In this document: positions 1 through 6,630 of the stretch, one piece after another
Position numbering within the stretch: position 1 is the stretch's first letter
Layout: each line of letters opens with the position of its first letter
From: UBA12481 sp012523435
Lineage (GTDB): Bacteria > Bacteroidota > Bacteroidia > Bacteroidales > UBA12481
Assembly: GCA_028686135.1 (NCBI GenBank)
Contig: JAQUCP010000027.1
Span: forward strand, 1 to 25,782
Direction: 5' to 3'
Length of the DNA stretch: 25,782 bases
The notes under the pieces: model-generated
The model's database searches: none
What the model was told of the DNA's origin: nothing
Seen by the model: the letters and a program-made list of their open reading frames with translations, nothing else
Program-made: the position numbers and the translations under genes

Positions 1-2208
1 CGAGGCCTCGATTCTAAAGTGATCTCTAATTGCTATTCCCCAATGGCCGTGTTTAACCTCCTAAACTACGGTCAGGCCGGCCAAGGTGTCTCCTATTTCG
101 ATAGCTGGGAGGTCATCCGGGCTAACGGAATCCCCGGCCATTCGGATTTCTCTGCGTCAGAACAGGAGTCGCATCCCTGGATGAACGGCTACGAACGTTA
201 CTACAGGGGCATGAAAAACCGCATCAGCGACGTGTTCGCCATCGATGTGGGTTCCCCCGAAGGCCTGCAAATTCTTAAGCAGTGGCTCTATAACCATATC
301 GAGGGATCACAAATCGGCGGACTGGCAAATTTCCAGATCGGATCAGGTGATATGGTCATGTACCCCATCCCAATGAACCAGGGACTGGAACAGGAGGGCG
401 CATACATCATGACGGCCTTCGGACCAGGCGTGGGTCACGCTATGACCTTCGCCGGATATAACGATGAGGTGAAGTTCGATTTCAACGGCGATGGCCGCTT
501 TACAAACGATGAGGATATCAACGACGACGGTGTGGTCGATATGCGCGACTGGGAAATCGGCGCCATGCTGGCCGTCAACTCCTGGGGCCCCTGGTGGGCT
601 AACCAGGGAAAAGTGTGGGTAATGTACCGCCTCCTCGCTGAACCCCCCGCTAAAGGCGGAATCTGGGAGAATTCAGTCGTGGTGATCCGCGCTAAAAAGA
701 AACATTTCCCCCTGCTAACAGCCAAAACTAGCATCACGTATAACTACCGCAATAGGCTGAAAATTCAGGTGGGAATCGCATCCGACCTGTCGGCTACCGA
801 ACCGGAAAAGATCCTGGATTTCCCCTTCCTTAACTTCCAGGGCGGGAGCTTGCCTATGCAGGGAATTACTACCCCCGGGGGCGATAATATCGAGCTGGGA
901 ATCGATATCAGCCCGATAATCAATGAGTTCCCCGAGAATGGCGAGGCCAGAATCTTCCTCGAAGTGATCCAGAAAAGCCCCTCCGGTACGGGCACCGGCC
1001 AAATCAATGGCTTCTCGATCGTGAGCTATATCAGCACCAATACCGAGTTCCGCTCCGAAGAGTCGAACGTGCAAATCCTTCCCAATACCACAACCCGACT
1101 CTCTGCTGTCGTGAATATCACCCCGCCAAAACCAGCGATCACGACTACCAGCCTCCCGGAAGGATCCGTCGGCGCCTATTACGGCACCACCATACAGGTT
1201 GCCGGCGGAGCCCCGCCCCTGGCCTGGAACAACCTCGACAACACCTACCAGGAGCATCCCCTCGATGAAACAATCTCCTTCACCGGCGGTACTAAAGTGC
1301 TCCCCGATCCCTGGTTCGCCTACGTCACCCGCCAACTGCCTTTCGAAATATCCCTCTTCGGAAAATCAACTAACCAAATAACCATCCACGCTAACGGCGG
1401 TATCATCCTCGGCAATCACTACGTCAGATATCCCTACGCAATCAATAACTGGCTCCCGATATACCAAAATAACGGCTTCTTCCCTTTCTTTGGATCCCTT
1501 TTCTATCCTGATGATAACTACGGCGTTACATGGGAGACAGTCGATAACGAACTGATCGTCCGCTGGAACGCCAGCCTCGACACCCTCCGCCACCGCCCGG
1601 TTACCTTCGCCGCAAAAATCAACCCGTCAGGCGAGTGCCGATACTATTTCGGCGATATGGAAGTCAATGGCAGCGATTCCTGGATCTCCGCCCTCTCCGG
1701 CGGCGACTGGAAAACTTGCTACTTCCTCAACCATAATTTTACTGCCATCCAAAATCATGCTGCCTACCTCCTCGAACCAGCTACCCTGCCTCCCGGCCTG
1801 ACCTTCTCCCCCGAAGGCCGAATCTCCGGCACCCCACTGGAAAAAGGCGAGTGGACCATCCCACTAATCGTCACCGACGCCAACGGATTGCAGGCAAAAA
1901 CAAACCTCCAACTGATCATTACTGGTGGTAGTTCTGTTGATAATGAACAGATAAACAGCAAGATAGCGATCTATCCAAATCCGATCACCCAATCTTGCTG
2001 GATCGAAACGGAAAATACCCGCGCCGGCGAAATGATCATCACGATCTACGACCTCTCAGGTAAAAGCATCCTCACCAAACAGTACGCCCTGCCCGAGGGT
2101 CGGAGCCGAATACGATTGGACGAGATGAATAAGCTGGGATCAGGAGTCTATTTGTATCAGACTACCGGCGTAGCTTCCGGGTCGGGAAAATTGACCGTCA
2201 TCCGATAA
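1..2208 (+). CDS. T9SS-secreted papain-like cysteine protease, 5' partial
   Basis: The reading frame is open from base 1, so the N-terminus lies outside the window; the GTG at 19 is internal. The first residues (RG...CYSP) align with residues just after the catalytic Cys of the paralogue at 6631-9102, so signal peptide, pro-region and active-site Cys are upstream. Visible are the catalytic His (GHAMTF, bases 436-438) and Asn (AVNSWG, bases 577-579) of a C1-type protease, with two EF-hand-like loops (DxNxDG pattern, bases 478-549) between them. Next come an unrecognised beta domain (about 802-1029), a He_PIG-like Ig domain split by a nidogen-like insert (about 1330-1773), and a type A T9SS sorting domain (YPNP start, about 1960-2205, ending KLTVIR). 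It is expected to be a secreted or surface protease; the substrate is unknown. It converges on the PorP/SprF-like gene with 6 bases between stops. Confidence 0.85.
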   Translation, partial: RGLDSKVISNCYSPMAVFNLLNYGQAGQGVSYFDSWEVIRANGIPGHSDFSASEQESHPWMNGYERYYRGMKNRISDVFAIDVGSPEGLQILKQWLYNHIEGSQIGGLANFQIGSGDMVMYPIPMNQGLEQEGAYIMTAFGPGVGHAMTFAGYNDEVKFDFNGDGRFTNDEDINDDGVVDMRDWEIGAMLAVNSWGPWWANQGKVWVMYRLLAEPPAKGGIWENSVVVIRAKKKHFPLLTAKTSITYNYRNRLKIQVGIASDLSATEPEKILDFPFLNFQGGSLPMQGITTPGGDNIELGIDISPIINEFPENGEARIFLEVIQKSPSGTGTGQINGFSIVSYISTNTEFRSEESNVQILPNTTTRLSAVVNITPPKPAITTTSLPEGSVGAYYGTTIQVAGGAPPLAWNNLDNTYQEHPLDETISFTGGTKVLPDPWFAYVTRQLPFEISLFGKSTNQITIHANGGIILGNHYVRYPYAINNWLPIYQNNGFFPFFGSLFYPDDNYGVTWETVDNELIVRWNASLDTLRHRPVTFAAKINPSGECRYYFGDMEVNGSDSWISALSGGDWKTCYFLNHNFTAIQNHAAYLLEPATLPPGLTFSPEGRISGTPLEKGEWTIPLIVTDANGLQAKTNLQLIITGGSSVDNEQINSKIAIYPNPITQSCWIETENTRAGEMIITIYDLSGKSILTKQYALPEGRSRIRLDEMNKLGSGVYLYQTTGVASGSGKLTVIR

Positions 2209-2213
2209 AGCCA

Positions 2214-2231
2214 GTCAGTCGATCGGCTGAC
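2214..2231. terminator. Hairpin at convergent gene junction
   Basis: GTCAGTC and GGCTGAC pair (one G-U) around a GATC loop. The hairpin overlaps the stop codon of the PorP/SprF-like gene and lies 6 bases after the stop of the protease gene. There is no T tract, so a terminator role is only a guess based on position. Confidence 0.3.
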
Positions 2232-3204
2232 CGAGATTGAAGCCTACCTGAACCTGATGACTGCTGAACTGGTTGGGAATGTCCGTTCCGAGGGGAACAG
2301 AAAATAGATATCGTATCGATAAATTGTCGAACCGAACACCCGTGAAGAAGTCTAACCCTTCTTGCCAACGATAGCCGGCTCCAACCTGAAATCGATCGCG
2401 ATAATGAAGAATAGTATGGATATCGCCCCGTAACCCGCTGTAATTGTTGTATTTAAGCATGATCGTCGGCTCAATCAAAAGATCCTGCCCCACCGGAATA
2501 TATCCCCCCGCATAGGCGTAAACAGATTGCCGTAAATCGGGATTCTCCATCGGAGAAAGATGATCGGGGTTGATCAACTGACGATTCATGATCAGGGAAT
2601 TAATCATCTGAATGCTGGAAAGCCCCAGGTAAAGCTGCTCCGAATAATAGTGTATCCCCGCATTGACATCGAAAATATTCGCCACCTCTGTGCCCCCAAT
2701 CAACCCGGGATCTAGGAGGCTCGGATCCGGAAATACTAATCCCGATTTGTTTATCCGATACTGAAACATCACCGGAGCAAGTCCCAGTGATAATCGACCA
2801 TTACCTACCTCTACATGGTACGCGTAGTCGATGTGGATACCGGTCTGACTGACAATGCCATAGGAGTAGTTGAAAAACCCTCCGCCCAAACCTACCCGGC
2901 TGTAAGTATTGCTCCCCTTGTTTCGAAATCCCCGGGGATTGTAAAACTGTTTTTTCGATACCACCCGGCTGTGATACGTGACCGACTGGGAAGATGGTGC
3001 CCCGCGCCAACCCATCCATTGCTGCCGAGTGCTGAGGTTCAACGGCGCATACCGCTCGCTCCCCGCAACAGCCGGATTCACCAGGAAGAGGTTCGACAGA
3101 TAGTGATCAGCCAATGGATGAACCTGCGCCCGACCGCCTAACGGCCACATCAAGAGCATCAAAGCCCAAAATACCAAGATGATATGCCCGCGTTCCTGTT
3201 TCAT
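2215..3204 (-). CDS. PorP/SprF-family T9SS-associated outer-membrane protein
   Basis: About 329 residues. The chosen ATG (3204-3202) overlaps the upstream gene's TGA as ATGA and is followed by a clear signal peptide (MKQERG, a hydrophobic stretch, then GGRAQ). The longer in-frame start at 3345 lies inside the upstream gene and would hide the signal peptide. The mature start (HPLADHYLSN...LVNPAVAGS) matches the PorP/SprF family pattern, in which a QYxxNxxxxNPAxAG motif precedes an outer-membrane beta barrel rich in alternating aromatic and glycine residues. Family members occur next to type B sorting-domain proteins and are thought to help secrete or hold them at the surface (SprF with SprB). 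The coupling to the SprB-repeat gene upstream fits that role and suggests this is its dedicated partner. Confidence 0.88.
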   Translation of the reverse strand: MKQERGHIILVFWALMLLMWPLGGRAQVHPLADHYLSNLFLVNPAVAGSERYAPLNLSTRQQWMGWRGAPSSQSVTYHSRVVSKKQFYNPRGFRNKGSNTYSRVGLGGGFFNYSYGIVSQTGIHIDYAYHVEVGNGRLSLGLAPVMFQYRINKSGLVFPDPSLLDPGLIGGTEVANIFDVNAGIHYYSEQLYLGLSSIQMINSLIMNRQLINPDHLSPMENPDLRQSVYAYAGGYIPVGQDLLIEPTIMLKYNNYSGLRGDIHTILHYRDRFQVGAGYRWQEGLDFFTGVRFDNLSIRYLFSVPLGTDIPNQFSSHQVQVGFNLGQPID

Positions 3205-6200
3205 CGAATGATCGTAACCGTGCCAGTCATTGGTTTTAATCCAGGTTCTACCCGGATCAGATAAAAATAGGTCCCCTGAGGTACTACCCCGCCACTCAGA
3301 TCTCTCCCATCCCACGGCTCGGGATACCCTGTGGCCGATTCCCAAAGAATGCGGCCCGACCGGTCATAGATGAAGACCTGGCTCAATGGCTTGTTATTCA
3401 GCAATTTAATCTCCCACCGGGAGTTGATGTTGTTCGACTCCGGCGCAAAGGCCGTGGGAATCAGGATCATCTCTTCACCCGCTTCCAGATGGATCATGCC
3501 GTTCGTGTTACAGCCATTAACATCGTTAATCCGGAACAGATAAATACCCGGACTCAGATAGCGCAGGCGCGAAGTGGTGTCCGAAGTGGTCCATAACACA
3601 TCGTAAGGCTCTGTGCCACCCCGAATATCCAGGATGATCTCCCCATCTGTGCACTCCCCACAGGAGGGCGGAACCGTCTGATATCCAGCCTCCAACACCT
3701 CTGGTTCGTGCAACCGTACCTCGTCGGGATAGGCCTTCACACAAGCCGAATCTTCCCGAATAACCAGCTGATACCCTTCACTTCCCCCTAATCCCTCAAA
3801 AAGTCCCTGATTATCAAGAAAAACCTGGCCACCATCGATCGAGTACTCGTAAAAGGCTCCTTCACCTTCCGGAATGATCTGAATCGATCCGTCATGATTG
3901 CCGTTGCAAGAGATGTCTTTGGTGATGATCTCTTTGAAAATCAGCTTATCAGGATCATTAACCCGAATGTTCACATCCTCACTGATGCCAACGCAATTCA
4001 GCTGCTTCACTTTCACCGAAAAGTTGCCCGTGGCCGTCACCGGAAGAATGCGCTCGTCCCATGCAGACATCATCTCATCGGAGTTGATGATCCACTCATA
4101 CGAGTCTCCTTCCCCGGCATCAAGCTCGACGGTCTCACCCTTGCACACAATCCGGTCAATGCCCAAATTAACCTCCGGAACCGGATTAATGACCACCTGC
4201 GTGGTGTCGCTCGATGGACAACCGTTTTGGTCTATAACATTAAGAATCAATTCGTTAATGGAGGTGCTAACTTCAATGAAACGAGTGTTTTCGTTCGTAC
4301 TCCACTCCCAGGAAGTGTACTGGTCGCCGCCAAAGATCTGAAACATATCGCCTTCACAACCGATCCGCGGAGGACCCAGCTCAGGCTTCTGAACCTGGTG
4401 AACCTCCACCGTATAGGTGCCGTAATTGGAACAGGGATTTCCGTTAATATCCACCGAGTAACCCCTGACACTATAAGTGGTGGTTACCACTGGCGCCACC
4501 GTAATCTTCGGGTCCGTGATGGCAGTGGTGTCTTGCCACTCAAAAAATTCCGTCCCGCTGGCAGTGAGCACAACCTTAGTGCCGGGACACACCGGCCCGT
4601 CAATCGAGGGGGTGATGGTCACCTCCGCTGCCCCCTCTTCCGAAACGGAGATCTTCTTGGTGATGGCACAATCAGTCTCGATCGAGACAATCTCCACCTC
4701 ATAAACCCCGCCATAAAGCTCCGAGAGCGTGTTACTCAATGAATCCGGATAGCCGGTCCAGTAATACTCATAATCGGATTCATCGCCTTTCATCAGGATC
4801 TGAATGGATCCGTTCTTTTCGCCGCAGACCGCATTATCCACCAGGATCTCTTCAATCTCCGGCAGGGGCGTGCTTACCACCTCGGTTGAATCACGATTGA
4901 CGCATCCATTATAGTGCTGAATCTCAACATAATACTTGCCTGGCTGAGATACCGTACGATAGCGCTCCAGACTTAAGTTCGGGTTATCTTGCCACCGGTA
5001 AAAAGCACCATAACCTGCGTCTAGCGTCACATGAGAGCCCATGCACATCGGGGTGATATCCTCAAAATTGGGTTCTGGGAGTGGATGAATGGTGATTTCG
5101 CGACGGTGGAATGTGTCACCGCCCTGGAAAACCTTCATCTGCACGATATAGTTTCCGGGCTCCGGAAAGGTGTAATGGCCAACCCATTCATCATCAACGC
5201 GGGCATGGTCGAGGAGAATATTTCCGGTGGAGTCGTAAATCGCCCACTCCGGGGGTTCTGATACATACGTTCTAGTAGAGAGGTAAAAGATGGTCTCGTC
5301 ACGGTAACAGGTGTTCTCATAATAGAACTCTGCCGCCTTGAAAAAGTCGGGTAGGAAGGTGGGCAGCCCGAAATAACCCCGACCCCCTACGCCGGTTTCG
5401 TTGTCGATGAGGCTGGCGCCTTTTTCCTGATAATTGCAATCCGCTTGAATGGGCGACTGGATAACCCCGAGGTACTGCTTTCCGGAAATCGTGACATAAA
5501 TTTTGCCGTTGAAGGCCAGCTGCATGGCTCCACAGATGTTCGATTCATCGCTGCGGAGGATCTTCACACGATTCCGGATGCTCTCCTGGTCTTGCTGTTC
5601 CAGGCTCCACTGGTAAATCATCCCACCCCTCCTCGTGGATCCGTAGAAATAGTTGCTGGTGGGCGAAAACTCTACCCCGTAAGCCATGAACAAAGGCTCG
5701 TTTGGACGGGCGGCATCACCGGCCGGCAGATTGGCCAAGAAGGCTATGTCCCCAGTGGAATTGTCAAAAGTGAAGAGCTCAAAACAGTTGAGAGCCCCAA
5801 TGGCTACGGCCAACAGATCGCCCCGAGGTGAGGATTTCAAGTATCCGGTGGCGCCAAAGTTATGAATATCACCAGGTTCCGTATTCCGGTGCACGGCCCC
5901 GGCAGCAATGCTCTTCTCTAAGGTGATGGTGCTGCTGGTCAGCGAAAATACATGAAACAGATTGTCTTCCCAGCCGTGCGCAATGATCCAGTACGACTCG
6001 TTGTCACGGTGCTTCACCGCCGTGATCTTCTCCGTGCTGTTCGCTAATAGGGGTACATTTTTTTGAACCACATCACCCAACCGGACATTTCTGAGCATAT
6101 CCACTATGCTGTATTTCAGTCCTTTACCCGGATTGTCGCTGGTGCCCACTTCGTCCACGGTGAAGATGTAATACTGAGTGGGATCGGAGGATCCTGGTCG

Positions 6201-6515
6201 GGGAACGACAATCGACGACTGCGTAGCGGAAGTGTGTCCGTGCAATCCAGTACCATTGCTCATAGGCTCATGGTTGCGGTTCCAAACGGTCATCCCATCG
6301 GTATAAAAAAGCAACCGGCCGGTGCTGTCGCAAATGGTGGCAACACCCTCCCGGGTGCTGATTTCTCCATCGGTGAGTGGTTCGGGGAAATGCCTGTTGA
6401 AATCGAGACCGGCATTTTCACCAAAATACCATATAGCCCCCTCTTTTTGAGCTAAAACATGACCCCAGGGAAGGAAACTAAGAAGAAGTATCGCTGATAA
6501 AATGAATTTGCGCAC
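3201..6515 (-). CDS. SprB-repeat surface protein with type B T9SS sorting domain
   Basis: About 1104 residues. A GTG start at 6515-6513 is chosen because it gives a clean signal peptide (VRKFIL, hydrophobic core, HVLAQ). The ATG at 6671 would add a non-signal extension overlapping the divergent protease gene. Residues about 25-395 form a repetitive propeller-like region typical of large Bacteroidota gliding-type surface proteins (WYFGENAGLDF, LLFYTDGMTVWN, YYIFTVDE). Several PKD/Ig-like segments follow, with SprB-type repeats near 560-626, 866-938 and 948-1010 (CNGNHDGSI, GGTEPYDVLW). Residues about 1018-1104 are a CHU_C/gliding-motility C-terminal domain (FIYDRSGRILW, PWDGRD, PQGTYFYLI, GTVTIIR). 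It is probably an exported adhesin or surface fibre. Whether the organism glides cannot be told. The next gene, overlapping by 4 bases, is its PorP/SprF-like partner. Confidence 0.88.
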   Translation of the reverse strand: MRKFILSAILLLSFLPWGHVLAQKEGAIWYFGENAGLDFNRHFPEPLTDGEISTREGVATICDSTGRLLFYTDGMTVWNRNHEPMSNGTGLHGHTSATQSSIVVPRPGSSDPTQYYIFTVDEVGTSDNPGKGLKYSIVDMLRNVRLGDVVQKNVPLLANSTEKITAVKHRDNESYWIIAHGWEDNLFHVFSLTSSTITLEKSIAAGAVHRNTEPGDIHNFGATGYLKSSPRGDLLAVAIGALNCFELFTFDNSTGDIAFLANLPAGDAARPNEPLFMAYGVEFSPTSNYFYGSTRRGGMIYQWSLEQQDQESIRNRVKILRSDESNICGAMQLAFNGKIYVTISGKQYLGVIQSPIQADCNYQEKGASLIDNETGVGGRGYFGLPTFLPDFFKAAEFYYENTCYRDETIFYLSTRTYVSEPPEWAIYDSTGNILLDHARVDDEWVGHYTFPEPGNYIVQMKVFQGGDTFHRREITIHPLPEPNFEDITPMCMGSHVTLDAGYGAFYRWQDNPNLSLERYRTVSQPGKYYVEIQHYNGCVNRDSTEVVSTPLPEIEEILVDNAVCGEKNGSIQILMKGDESDYEYYWTGYPDSLSNTLSELYGGVYEVEIVSIETDCAITKKISVSEEGAAEVTITPSIDGPVCPGTKVVLTASGTEFFEWQDTTAITDPKITVAPVVTTTYSVRGYSVDINGNPCSNYGTYTVEVHQVQKPELGPPRIGCEGDMFQIFGGDQYTSWEWSTNENTRFIEVSTSINELILNVIDQNGCPSSDTTQVVINPVPEVNLGIDRIVCKGETVELDAGEGDSYEWIINSDEMMSAWDERILPVTATGNFSVKVKQLNCVGISEDVNIRVNDPDKLIFKEIITKDISCNGNHDGSIQIIPEGEGAFYEYSIDGGQVFLDNQGLFEGLGGSEGYQLVIREDSACVKAYPDEVRLHEPEVLEAGYQTVPPSCGECTDGEIILDIRGGTEPYDVLWTTSDTTSRLRYLSPGIYLFRINDVNGCNTNGMIHLEAGEEMILIPTAFAPESNNINSRWEIKLLNNKPLSQVFIYDRSGRILWESATGYPEPWDGRDLSGGVVPQGTYFYLIRVEPGLKPMTGTVTIIR

Positions 6516-6533
6516 TGTGCTGAATAATCCGCA

Positions 6534-6541
6534 CAAATATG
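6534..6541 (-). promoter_or_regulatory. Possible -7 box for the SprB-repeat gene
   Basis: On the minus strand this reads CATATTTG, one mismatch from TAnnTTTG, about 19 bases before the GTG start. No good -33 box was found. Confidence 0.3.
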
Positions 6542-6608
6542 GGATTTTTTTGGTAATGAGGCGGATCAGCAAGCATCCTCCAAAATCAGGTTTATTGAAA
6601 AACCTTGT

Positions 6609-6616
6609 TACTTTTG
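6609..6616 (+). promoter_or_regulatory. -7 box for second protease gene
   Basis: TACTTTTG matches the Bacteroidota TAnnTTTG consensus exactly, ending 14 bases before the ATG at 6631. That implies a very short leader. The -33 region is weak (GGTTTA near 6589-6594). Confidence 0.5.
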
Positions 6617-6630
6617 CCCGGATTCGACCC

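Noticed and set aside
715..1335. 206-residue frame on the minus strand inside the first protease gene
   Set aside because: It lies wholly antisense to a gene with clear domains, has no recognisable motif, and arises from the high C content of third positions on the + strand.
3205..3345. Upstream start for the PorP/SprF-like gene
   Set aside because: The ATGA overlap start at 3204 directly precedes the signal peptide; the longer form lies within the coding region of the upstream gene.
3894..4742. 282-residue frame on the + strand inside the SprB-repeat gene
   Set aside because: Antisense to well-supported SprB/Ig repeats, no signal, motif or promoter; treated as a shadow frame.
6502..6630. 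Longer N-terminus for the second protease from the ATG at 6502
   Set aside because: The true signal peptide begins at 6631; the extension overlaps the divergent gene and covers an exact -7 box.
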